From: a virus
Reading direction: 5' to 3' (one strand)
Length of the DNA stretch: 52,418 bases
Virus record (IMG/VR): IMGVR_UViG_3300031673_000067
Span: 1-52,418 of that record
The position numbers were made by a program, and so were the translations under genes. Below the pieces are notes generated by a model that searched no databases, had not been told where the DNA came from, and saw only the letters and a list, made by a program, of their open reading frames with translations. Of this stretch, positions 7,238-15,455 are shown piece after piece. Each line of letters opens with the position of its first letter. Within the stretch, counting starts at the first letter, position 1.

Positions 7238-8235
7238 AACATCTCCTTAAATACATCTGTATATTTATAATATTCTTTTAGATACACATCAATTAACCCA
7301 AAATTATTATTTTCTCCATCGGCCGGGTTTGATCTTCCCCCTGCCGGCTGATCAACATATGCAAAATGATGAAAACCAACAATCCAGGGCTTATTTGTCA
7401 TCCTTATAAAATTTCTTAGTTGTTCTGCTCTTTGTTTTTGGTTTTTATACCGGGGATAAATTCTTTTTATCGTGCTAGGAGTATTTTCAGTAATAGCACG
7501 GAAACCAAATTCTGATATAAGTATAGGTTTTCCTGATATCTGATAAAATCTCTTTAGACAATTTAATGTCATTGTGTGACCTAATATTACCGGAAATATA
7601 TACTCTAACCCCATTCTTAATTTATAGAAATTTACGCTTATGACATCGCAATATTTACCTGCAATTTTCAATACATATCTTGGTGTACATGCACTTACAA
7701 ATCTTACTCCTAAATTAAGCGTATTAGAACAATTCTTTAATATACTATTTGTAGTTTCAAAAAAAGCCTCTGTTTGCTCTTTTGTTTGATTGCTGAACTT
7801 TCTCCAATCACGTCCCCACCACATTTCATTACCAATAAAATAGCCCAGGATTTTTTTATCTTTATCTTTTGCCAGTTGTTCCATTATCTGCTGTTCTGCA
7901 TAATCACGCCATTCCTTTTTTGTGTAATCGTTATCAGTACCCCCGTTATTTTTTGATGTATATATAATAGGTGTTGAGTATTTAAAATATCCAAGATTGC
8001 CTTTACACCATGCCCCATAAGTGTTTAATTTAGTTTCATCCATAAAACTATTTATATATTCAATCCAGTCAGAATCACTCTTAAATTTTTTATCATATGT
8101 TTCTTTAAATATATTTCTTTTTGTAATATAGTCAACACTTCCGCCTGGTGAAACACTATTACATCCAATACTTTTGAATGTTTCCCCATCATGATCTTTA
8201 AAATAATAATTATTGTTTATTTTTGTTATTTTCAT
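7234..8235 (-). CDS. TIM-barrel glycoside hydrolase-like protein
   Basis: A 333-residue protein of the GH-A clan type. GYFIGNEMWWG places the acid/base Glu137 after Asn136, and ILISEFGFRA places the nucleophile Glu242, the standard pair of clan GH-A. The region KILGYFIGNEMWW resembles beta-agarase-like enzymes. No signal peptide. It lies between the C39-like peptidase and the holin, so it may help degrade cell wall or a surface polysaccharide at lysis, or be a virion depolymerase. The substrate cannot be read from the sequence. Confidence 0.7.
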   Translation of the reverse strand: MKITKINNNYYFKDHDGETFKSIGCNSVSPGGSVDYITKRNIFKETYDKKFKSDSDWIEYINSFMDETKLNTYGAWCKGNLGYFKYSTPIIYTSKNNGGTDNDYTKKEWRDYAEQQIMEQLAKDKDKKILGYFIGNEMWWGRDWRKFSNQTKEQTEAFFETTNSILKNCSNTLNLGVRFVSACTPRYVLKIAGKYCDVISVNFYKLRMGLEYIFPVILGHTMTLNCLKRFYQISGKPILISEFGFRAITENTPSTIKRIYPRYKNQKQRAEQLRNFIRMTNKPWIVGFHHFAYVDQPAGGRSNPADGENNNFGLIDVYLKEYYKYTDVFKEML

Positions 8236-8831
8236 AATGATTTCTCAAATTCTATTCTATGCATAAAATATAATAAATTACCGTTTTTGTCTTTTAGTCT
8301 TGTGTTCCAATCTGTTCTTATAACTCCAGAATCAGTGTCATGATATTTTATAGGATTATTTCCTGTAATAAGACAATAATGACCAGACATTATTTTTTGT
8401 GGATCATAAGGCACCCTGGCAATATAATAATAATCAGGGTGTTTAATATCTATTTCCCCTGTCCAGTAATAATCTATATTTTTGATTTTAAAAACCATTT
8501 TTGCAATTGCCCAAACAATATTACTTTCCATATATCCCCATGGTTTACAATTTGATATATCCTGTAATGCTTCATATCCCTTGTAATATCGCATCAACTC
8601 ATTTCCTTTTGAAGGTATCCTTAATGTGGTATTATATTTTTCACAATATGCACTACACAATGCTGTTATTAGACATCCATAACGTCCTATAGTATCGTTT
8701 CGCTTACCATTTTTGTGTTTTTCCCATCGTGCAGATATTTCTTTTTCTTTCATGTTAGGAAAATCATCTTCACCGGTCATTGAGTCTTTTATCCATCTTT
8801 CGTCTGTCTGTCTGAATAACAACATATACAC
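8232..8831 (-). CDS. C39-like cysteine peptidase, endolysin candidate
   Basis: Papain-like fold of the peptidase C39 type: FRQTDERW at the N-terminus, GRYGCLITALC with nucleophile Cys53, SGHYCLITG with His151, and YHDTDSG as the third-residue region. Such domains cut peptide or glycyl bonds in phage lysins. No signal peptide, so holin-dependent release is expected. The stop overlaps the glycosidase start by four bases and the holin follows, which supports a lysis role. Confidence 0.65.
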   Translation of the reverse strand: MYMLLFRQTDERWIKDSMTGEDDFPNMKEKEISARWEKHKNGKRNDTIGRYGCLITALCSAYCEKYNTTLRIPSKGNELMRYYKGYEALQDISNCKPWGYMESNIVWAIAKMVFKIKNIDYYWTGEIDIKHPDYYYIARVPYDPQKIMSGHYCLITGNNPIKYHDTDSGVIRTDWNTRLKDKNGNLLYFMHRIEFEKSL

Positions 8832-8840
8832 TCCTAATTT

Positions 8841-10094
8841 TTATATTTCATGTATTGTAAAATTATTTCTTACATCTCCCTTCAGTGTACCTGTTTGACC
8901 ACTTAAAAGAACATTTATGGTAGTATTTTGGATTATAGTACCTGTAGTAGACAAAACATGATCTATAATTTGAGATGATGATAATTCAGTTGTTAGTGAA
9001 CGCAATGCACCTGCAAAACCAAATGAGGTATTACGCACCCCAGCAAAAGGAGTTGTGTATTGAAAAGTGTTTATAGATACAACAGCTTCGATAGTTCTTT
9101 TTGAGGTAAAATAGGGAGAAATATATTCAGAATTATTATCATATATAATAGTATCGTATGGTATAGTTGTTCCACCGGAAGCTACTGCTAAATTTGTAGT
9201 TCTTTGTACATACATCCTTGTTTTTGGAATATTAGGAATGTAAAAATTGCTTGTGACTCCAGTTAGTGTAGCGTTTGTTTTGAATACTCCAAAAACTCTA
9301 TAATTATTAACTCCATCGCTTGTTCTACAATATTTTCTATCAGCATCCCAAATTGAATACATATTTAATTGATTTCCTAATACTCCCGTCCATCCCGTCA
9401 AACTAGCAATTGTCACAGCACTAATAGCCTGGTTGTCCTCCCGTGCTACACACGCATACCATGTGCTTGCAGAAAGTGCAGTCAAATCTATCGTAACATC
9501 CGTATTAAGATTAATTAATTTCCTAAGCCCTGGTGTAGGTTCAATTTCAATTTTAGGTTTTACTATTAATAAATTAGTTCCACTTACATTTAATTCTGTT
9601 TGTATATATCCAATATCAGGCATGCTGTTAATTTGAACAAGCTCCCAGTAGTCGGAAGAGAGATTATATCTAATCGCTATCTGTCCTATCAACCCGATAG
9701 GTGCAGAATTTAAATTCTTTGCTCCCAATAATGTACCTGTGGTTTGACCTATATTGACTGTCACTGCTGTTGATGTCGTTGCAGTTGTTTTGTCAAATAT
9801 AACTATCATTCCGTCCATTTGTGCGTATGCATCAGGACAGATAAGTCCTGTGACACCAGTTTTAGGCGTAAGCACAATTTGATTTACGGTTGATGAATCT
9901 ACAAATGTTTGAGCGCTAGTTCCATTAATAAACATTGCTCTACCTAATTGACCAGGCGTTTTTAATTGACTTAGCACCTGTCCAGTAACCTCAACACTTT
10001 CCTGTATTTCATTTTTATCGTCGTTAAATTCATCTGCTGATAATTCCCCAGAAGCCCCCGCTGTGTTGTCTAATTTATCCCCAATATCTAACAT
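8841..10094 (-). CDS. Tail fibre / tail tip protein
   Basis: A 417-residue beta-rich protein with Ser/Thr/Gly-rich repeats and an N-terminal helical segment. It is the first gene after the gp48-like baseplate gene, where Mu-type phages encode their fibre. No enzymatic motif is seen. It probably binds the host surface; the exact domain family is not recognised. Confidence 0.6.
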   Translation of the reverse strand: MLDIGDKLDNTAGASGELSADEFNDDKNEIQESVEVTGQVLSQLKTPGQLGRAMFINGTSAQTFVDSSTVNQIVLTPKTGVTGLICPDAYAQMDGMIVIFDKTTATTSTAVTVNIGQTTGTLLGAKNLNSAPIGLIGQIAIRYNLSSDYWELVQINSMPDIGYIQTELNVSGTNLLIVKPKIEIEPTPGLRKLINLNTDVTIDLTALSASTWYACVAREDNQAISAVTIASLTGWTGVLGNQLNMYSIWDADRKYCRTSDGVNNYRVFGVFKTNATLTGVTSNFYIPNIPKTRMYVQRTTNLAVASGGTTIPYDTIIYDNNSEYISPYFTSKRTIEAVVSINTFQYTTPFAGVRNTSFGFAGALRSLTTELSSSQIIDHVLSTTGTIIQNTTINVLLSGQTGTLKGDVRNNFTIHEI

Positions 10095-10126
10095 TTATTT
10101 CTCCTTTATATAATTATTTATTTTAC

Positions 10127-10798
10127 CTATATTAATAGTTCATATTCCCAATTCATAAAAGATGGAACAACATCATTTAAAGCAATATCAATTAAATCTT
10201 TTGTTGCCTGTGGTATTTCTGCGTTAAAAAATCTTACTGGAAATTCCAGAGGAAATTGATTGTTTGCTAATACGTCACCTCCCAAATCTATCAAAATATA
10301 TAACAACAATTGTCTTTGAAAATACGGTATTCCAAACTTTATCGGGAATGCTGCTGGAAAACTTGATGTTGTCAATCTATCACTTGCAGGTTCTATTACT
10401 ATATCCTGATCTACCATTTTTTTTACATAGTTTTCAATCGTTGTATCGTCATCATCAGCAGGACGGATATTATATACAGGTATTTTTGATATTTTTCGTT
10501 TGACGGCTTCTCTTCTTTTTTCTATCGTGTCAAGCATAGGATATTTAGTACCAATCTCTGTCGATGTTTCCCACTCTGGCAATAATTCATCGACTCTATC
10601 AATATCTGTATTTTTTGCCAGGGTATATAATTGTCCTGTTATTATTTTAATCCATATTGACAAACTTTTAATAAATTTATAAATTATTCGTTCACTATCA
10701 AATCTATTTGCAGTTAATTTACCATCAGGATAGCATTGAGCTAAATAATTTTGTGATTCTTCATCTGTAAACGACCGAAAACTATTAATATTTTTCAT
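10127..10798 (-). CDS. Mu gp48-like baseplate/tail protein (DUF2313)
   Basis: The 223-residue protein shows the YmfQ/gp48 pattern: an N-terminal helical part, RREAVKRKISK near residue 88, and the phrase PADDDDTTIENYVKKM, then a C-terminal part ending MNWEYELLI. It lies directly after the J-like gene with a four-base overlap, as in Mu (gp47 then gp48). It links baseplate to fibre. Confidence 0.75.
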   Translation of the reverse strand: MKNINSFRSFTDEESQNYLAQCYPDGKLTANRFDSERIIYKFIKSLSIWIKIITGQLYTLAKNTDIDRVDELLPEWETSTEIGTKYPMLDTIEKRREAVKRKISKIPVYNIRPADDDDTTIENYVKKMVDQDIVIEPASDRLTTSSFPAAFPIKFGIPYFQRQLLLYILIDLGGDVLANNQFPLEFPVRFFNAEIPQATKDLIDIALNDVVPSFMNWEYELLI

Positions 10799-12138
10799 AC
10801 AAATGTTACCGTTCCTCTTATATATATTTCGCCACTTGCAGCCACTAAATTACTAGACGGATTGTTTACCGTTACTGCTGTCAATCTTGCTCCTGTTGCA
10901 TCTGTAATAGTTCTTAGAAATGTTTTTATGTCTTCTAATAATATAGTATATGTTGGATTTCCTACCTGTGCATTATCACGGAAAAAATCTATCAATCTAT
11001 TTCTTACAGCATTCTGCATACTTACAGTATTTGGAGTTAAGTCCTGTAATTCAAAATTTTGTTGTACTAATATTGGCGCAAATAAATATAAATTTTCATC
11101 ACTTGTTAACGTTGGCCAGTTTCCATCATCAATTATTTGTTGTTTTGTTTCATCTAATATTGTTTGAGATGGTGTTATCGAAACATCGTTATCTCTCAAT
11201 ACGTATATTACAGTTTGTCCCAGGGCTGGTATATAACCCGGTACCCCTGGAGTTCCTACAGGTGATGTTTGCCCACGTTCGACAAATACTCTAGTATTAC
11301 CAGCAATTTTTTTTGCAGAGAATATTTCTCCAGATATAGCCGCAATTCCTGGTGTAAGATTTTGAGCTTCGCCAACTCTTACCTTAAAATCTTTTGTGCT
11401 TTCTAAATCAGTTCCACCACTTATTCCACCTGTTTGCGCATATGCAGTGTCATCTATATCTACAACATCTATTTGCAAAGTACCACCAGCACCTATATTT
11501 GTGTTTTGTCCGCTTGCTAAACATTCTATGTTTAGTGATGCATATGTGGCTAGATAATCTCCGCTGTCTGTTGTTAGACTACCTGCTGTCAATTCATATT
11601 GAAATGTTACATTGTCTATTACAGTTATTACAAAAGTTCCGTTGTAATCTGTTTGCACAGCATTAGATATTGTTACTGTTATTCCTGTTGATAATGTGTG
11701 TTCTGCGGCTGTTATTGCTGTTACAATACCCCCAGAATAACTTAAATCTATCTCCCCTTCATATTCTTGCACAACTGCATCTTGTAACACAGAATATGTT
11801 AAACCGTTATTTCCTGTTAGGTTTGTGCCTGTAGGGATTATTGTATTTAATACACCCTCAACACTACAAAATCCTATAGCGCTTTGTGGTTCGTTTTGTG
11901 TTATTTTATTGTACTCACCAGTTTTGGCAAGGAAATCGCCATCCTGAGTTTGCCAGAACATTTGATCAACTGCATCCTCTAATCCTTCCTGCAAATTGCT
12001 TGCAGCTACAGCACTGGTAACGGCTGCCATTTTTGCCAGACTTGCTTCTATAGTAGGATCAACTTCCGGTAATTCTTTTGAAAATTTACCCACTATTGAA
12101 TTATAAAAATCTGTAACTGTTTTTAATAATAATGGCAT
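10795..12138 (-). CDS. Baseplate J-like protein (Mu gp47) with inserted domain
   Basis: Baseplate wedge protein, 447 residues. Start 12138 is chosen over 12153 because GGAGG is well spaced and the start overlaps the gp46 stop (TAATG). Typical J-like features: EGLEDAVDQMFWQTQDGDFL near the start, the Gly-rich GGISGGTDLES stretch, and LTPGIAAISGEIFSAKKIAG. An extra beta domain (about residues 130-200: GGIVTAITAAEHTLSTGITV..., ending TFQYEL) interrupts the region before GGTLQIDV and resembles a domain in the protein at 20279-21343. Confidence 0.85.
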   Translation of the reverse strand: MPLLLKTVTDFYNSIVGKFSKELPEVDPTIEASLAKMAAVTSAVAASNLQEGLEDAVDQMFWQTQDGDFLAKTGEYNKITQNEPQSAIGFCSVEGVLNTIIPTGTNLTGNNGLTYSVLQDAVVQEYEGEIDLSYSGGIVTAITAAEHTLSTGITVTISNAVQTDYNGTFVITVIDNVTFQYELTAGSLTTDSGDYLATYASLNIECLASGQNTNIGAGGTLQIDVVDIDDTAYAQTGGISGGTDLESTKDFKVRVGEAQNLTPGIAAISGEIFSAKKIAGNTRVFVERGQTSPVGTPGVPGYIPALGQTVIYVLRDNDVSITPSQTILDETKQQIIDDGNWPTLTSDENLYLFAPILVQQNFELQDLTPNTVSMQNAVRNRLIDFFRDNAQVGNPTYTILLEDIKTFLRTITDATGARLTAVTVNNPSSNLVAASGEIYIRGTVTFV

Positions 12139-12554
12139 TAAATAGCCCTCCACAACGAATTATATTTTAATGTTGTATCATTCGACAACTCGATAGTCCC
12201 TGCAATGTTATCTCCGATTATTTCCGCTGTGATTCTTTTTGCACCATATTTACGAAAATATTTCAAACATAGTTTTGTATACTCAGCTATCTCGTTTTTA
12301 TCTGTTTGTGTATTTCTACTTTGTGCTTTTGTATACAAATAACTACCAGCCTCATATCCGGGTTTCGTTATCAGATCACCCAGCCATCCCCCACGCTCAC
12401 GCGGAGTAGACACTTGAAATCTGCTCGCACGTTTATTAGTAAACATCTGGTAATATATAGCTGTCTCAAAACTATCAACCGTCACAAACTGTTTATTTTC
12501 AATTACCAGATCAAATGTAGTATCTTCTAATTGTTCAACTTTAAAGTCTTGCAT
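12138..12554 (-). CDS. Mu gp46-like baseplate protein
   Basis: A 138-residue member of the phage GP46 family: DSFETAIYYQMFTNKRA, ERGGWLGDL and GSYLYTKAQSRNTQ are the characteristic stretches. Gene order gp45-gp46-gp47 is kept. It forms part of the baseplate wedge. Confidence 0.85.
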   Translation of the reverse strand: MQDFKVEQLEDTTFDLVIENKQFVTVDSFETAIYYQMFTNKRASRFQVSTPRERGGWLGDLITKPGYEAGSYLYTKAQSRNTQTDKNEIAEYTKLCLKYFRKYGAKRITAEIIGDNIAGTIELSNDTTLKYNSLWRAI

Positions 12555-13121
12555 TTATAACTCCGGCACTTCAATTTCTTCTATTTTTGCAGGATCAATA
12601 TCCGCTGTTGAAGCAACTGTGGGGCTTCCGGTGCTTCCCGATACTGCTCCTGCGAGACTATCCACCAAACTAAACCCGGTGCTTGCATTTGTATGAACAT
12701 GGTTATCAAAATCACTTTTTAATTGATCAAAAGCTGTTTTTAGTTCGTTAAACCTTACCATATTATCTCCGCCGAGAGTATCCCCTATTTTAAACTTTAT
12801 TTTATCATCATCTGTATATCTCATTCTTGCTTTTAGTGTTGGTATCCCTATTGCTAATTCTTTATCATTCAAATCATCGTCTCTATTAATTATATCAGTA
12901 GCAATTGTCACTAGCGATTCTTCATTACCATCTGCCTGCATTGTCAAACAATATATATCAGACGTGTCAGGTAATTTATAAAATATCCCATACGGTATTA
13001 TTTTTAATGCTTTTTTATTCTGTCCATATATTTTTACTTTTATTATTTGTTCGTCTACTGTTTCTACTTTTGTAGTACTTTTAATTAGATTTTTAATTTT
13101 TTGCATTATGTTAAAATACAT
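12555..13121 (-). CDS. Mu gp45-like baseplate assembly protein V / spike
   Basis: A 188-residue protein at the position of Mu gp45, the tail spike and cell-puncturing tip. Motifs: QNKKALKIIPYGIFYKLP, then GDNMVRFNELKTAFDQLK and FDNHVHTNASTG, where the HxH motif is typical of the metal-binding C-terminal part of these proteins, followed by a Ser/Gly-rich end. Confidence 0.8.
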   Translation of the reverse strand: MYFNIMQKIKNLIKSTTKVETVDEQIIKVKIYGQNKKALKIIPYGIFYKLPDTSDIYCLTMQADGNEESLVTIATDIINRDDDLNDKELAIGIPTLKARMRYTDDDKIKFKIGDTLGGDNMVRFNELKTAFDQLKSDFDNHVHTNASTGFSLVDSLAGAVSGSTGSPTVASTADIDPAKIEEIEVPEL

Positions 13122-13123
13122 AA

Positions 13124-14173
13124 TTACTCCTGATAGACATCTGCTAACACAACTGTATTAGCGTTATATGTAGACAGATCGGCTTCTAATGTATATGCGT
13201 CAGGCTCTGTCATTGTTAATGTAGTATATTCCCCGGCTTCCGAAAAATTATATCTTACATCTTTTATTACAAATATTCCTTTTACACCTTTTTTTGTATC
13301 TGTTACATTAACAATTTTTCCCTCTTCCCACAGCTCACCATTAGCGCTAAACCCTGCTACTTTTGCAGTATATTGAAAACTTCTTATCCGCCTTATGTTT
13401 GCTTCCTCTATAGCCGCAAATGCGCACTCATCTGCATTCATAGGTTTATCAGATATTTTCTCAAATAATCGTGTATCTCTTACCAGAGAATCAGTTGCCT
13501 CTCCAACCACATTAAAATTAGTTGTTTTCTTTTGTTCTGTTACATTAGCGTTCGAATAAACCTTATAGGTACCAAACCTCTGCGAATAGTCCAGGTTAAT
13601 GCTAGACTCTAATATATTTATTCCCTCGACTAGATGTGTTTTGAGTACACCTCCAGGTCTCCTGATTATAATATTACCGTCTCCGTCTGTGTTTAGAAAG
13701 ACCTGTACTTTTCGTGCATATTCCTGCAAAAACTCAAAACAATTTTTTCCTGTCTCAGCTGCTTTTACTTCATCATTAAATGTAGCTACTATGTTATCTG
13801 TTATTGTTATATTTAATCCTAGTCCAGTAACCGCCTTTGATACTAAGTCTTTATATACCGTAACCCCATCGACATTTTTTAAATCATCTGGACAACTGCT
13901 ATCTATAATATCTGCTGCTAAAGTCCTTAGTTTAAAATTTAAATCATGTGATGTATCACTCTCGCTATCATTAACTTTCTCTGCATACCCTGTAATTAGT
14001 TTTATATCATCAAGATATATAGAAACCTTATCATTTATTTTTATAACGCTATTTAAATCCACTGCCTCGCTTACTATTAATTGCGCCTCTTTTGAAAAAT
14101 CATCAAGACTTCCTGAAATATCAACTTGTTTGTATAGATTGTATCCGGTTCCATTAACCTCAACACGTATCAT
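13124..14173 (-). CDS. Mu P (gp44)-like baseplate hub protein
   Basis: A 349-residue hub protein of the gpD/gp44 type. It starts with MIRVEVNGTGYNLYKQVDIS and contains GKNCFEFLQEYARKVQVFL and NIIIRRPGG (about 160-175), both usual in this family. It lies between N-like and gp45-like genes, as in Mu. It overlaps the upstream gene by four bases. Confidence 0.8.
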   Translation of the reverse strand: MIRVEVNGTGYNLYKQVDISGSLDDFSKEAQLIVSEAVDLNSVIKINDKVSIYLDDIKLITGYAEKVNDSESDTSHDLNFKLRTLAADIIDSSCPDDLKNVDGVTVYKDLVSKAVTGLGLNITITDNIVATFNDEVKAAETGKNCFEFLQEYARKVQVFLNTDGDGNIIIRRPGGVLKTHLVEGINILESSINLDYSQRFGTYKVYSNANVTEQKKTTNFNVVGEATDSLVRDTRLFEKISDKPMNADECAFAAIEEANIRRIRSFQYTAKVAGFSANGELWEEGKIVNVTDTKKGVKGIFVIKDVRYNFSEAGEYTTLTMTEPDAYTLEADLSTYNANTVVLADVYQE

Positions 14174-14994
14174 ATTTGAACTACCTCAATTTCACCCTGC
14201 ATAGCATGTGCTGGTTGTTCGGTGTTTAATCCCTTTAGTATTGCAGAAATATTATTCAAATCTGTCTCGGTTTTAATATTTTCACCATACAGTTGATAAC
14301 TTATAAGCTGTGCTGCATATTTTCTCTCTAGTTTTATTGATATTGTATTGTATGCGTTTTGTTCTTTGTTTGCGAAAACTTTTAAAGTTATATCCCTTAG
14401 TTTATCAAGATCATTTTTTATATCTGGTATTAATATTTTAGTTGTATCATTTTCTATTAGTGTTTCGTATATATCAATTATCTGATTTCTTATTTCTTTT
14501 ACATCATTTACAGTTGTATAATTTCTAGTTGTAGCTGTAGTCAGCATTCCTATTATACCATACAGACGAAAACTATTTATTATTGTTATTCTATTATTAT
14601 TCCTAACTTCCCTTTCCTGTGTAGTCTCATTCCATACTGGAATACCATAATCACATACTACTTTTTCAGAAGTTCCGCTCGGTCGTGGGAATATGTTATT
14701 GTTAATATCATTCATTTCGTTTGTATAATCAAAACCCAAACACGTAATTTTTACAAACATATCATAATTATTTGTCTCTAATCTTATTCTTTCTAAATAT
14801 CCGGTAGGATTTGTCTGTGCAAACAAAATATTTGCAAGCGTGTTTCGATTATATATAGATATATTTATTTTACGTACAAATTCTCTATAGGCTTTTTTAT
14901 TACCAGTTATTGCCAATACGTCAGCCGCTAATTTATTCAAATCATAGATAATAGCGTTTATGTTATTATTTGTAGCTGGTACAATATAATTCAA
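14170..14994 (-). CDS. N-like protein, C-terminal part (274 aa)
   Basis: Probably the C-terminal half of a DNA circularisation/tail protein N, which in Mu is a single gene of about 490 codons. Here two genes overlap by four bases (ATGA at 14991), the first carrying the recognisable N-terminal domain and this one the rest. The sequence is helical, with a middle beta part (DYGIPVWNETTQERE). The assignment rests on position and length more than on motifs. Confidence 0.5.
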   Translation of the reverse strand: MNYIVPATNNNINAIIYDLNKLAADVLAITGNKKAYREFVRKINISIYNRNTLANILFAQTNPTGYLERIRLETNNYDMFVKITCLGFDYTNEMNDINNNIFPRPSGTSEKVVCDYGIPVWNETTQEREVRNNNRITIINSFRLYGIIGMLTTATTRNYTTVNDVKEIRNQIIDIYETLIENDTTKILIPDIKNDLDKLRDITLKVFANKEQNAYNTISIKLERKYAAQLISYQLYGENIKTETDLNNISAILKGLNTEQPAHAMQGEIEVVQI

Positions 14995-15449
14995 AATGAC
15001 TCTCCTATTAATCCTGATGTTGTATTAGCGGAGGCAGACGCATCCTGGCTTGTAGCAACCGAACTAGTCGGCGCTGGTTTTTCTACCGTTTCTGAGAAAA
15101 CAACACTTGTTGTAATCTCGCCTATGCTTTCCTGTGTCATTCTTGCCGAGGCTGGTCTTGCTACTATATTTTCAAACACTCCTAATGTAGGCACAGACAA
15201 TATACCCGGAGTTTGGTCTTCAACCGCTAATTTGAACAGTTCAAAATCGTCTTTATAATTAGCACCCTGAAAAAATATATCAATAGTGAGCTGCAATGGC
15301 GCTACCCCTTGCGCCTCTTCATACCTCACTGAACTGTTAGGATAATTATGTGTAATTCGTTTTTGTCCATAATCATCTAAACTTTCCTGTCTAACAAAAA
15401 ATGGAACTGATTTATAGCTTGCTGGTAATAACCCTGTTGTCCTACTCAT
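14991..15449 (-). CDS. N-like protein, N-terminal DNA-circ domain (152 aa)
   Basis: The sequence SYKSVPFFVRQESLDDYGQK and the following ITHNYPNSSVRYEEAQG fit the DNA_circ_N domain of Mu-type N proteins. The end is Ser/Thr/Ala-rich (SSVATSQDASASANTTS) like a linker, and the start of the next gene overlaps the stop. This looks like a natural split of the family's usual single protein at the linker. Confidence 0.7.
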   Translation of the reverse strand: MSRTTGLLPASYKSVPFFVRQESLDDYGQKRITHNYPNSSVRYEEAQGVAPLQLTIDIFFQGANYKDDFELFKLAVEDQTPGILSVPTLGVFENIVARPASARMTQESIGEITTSVVFSETVEKPAPTSSVATSQDASASANTTSGLIGESF

Positions 15450-15455
15450 ATAATC

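Noticed and set aside
10862-11666. Plus-strand frames opposite the baseplate J-like gene
   Set aside because: Low-complexity shadows of a well-supported gene; no ribosome binding site and no domain.
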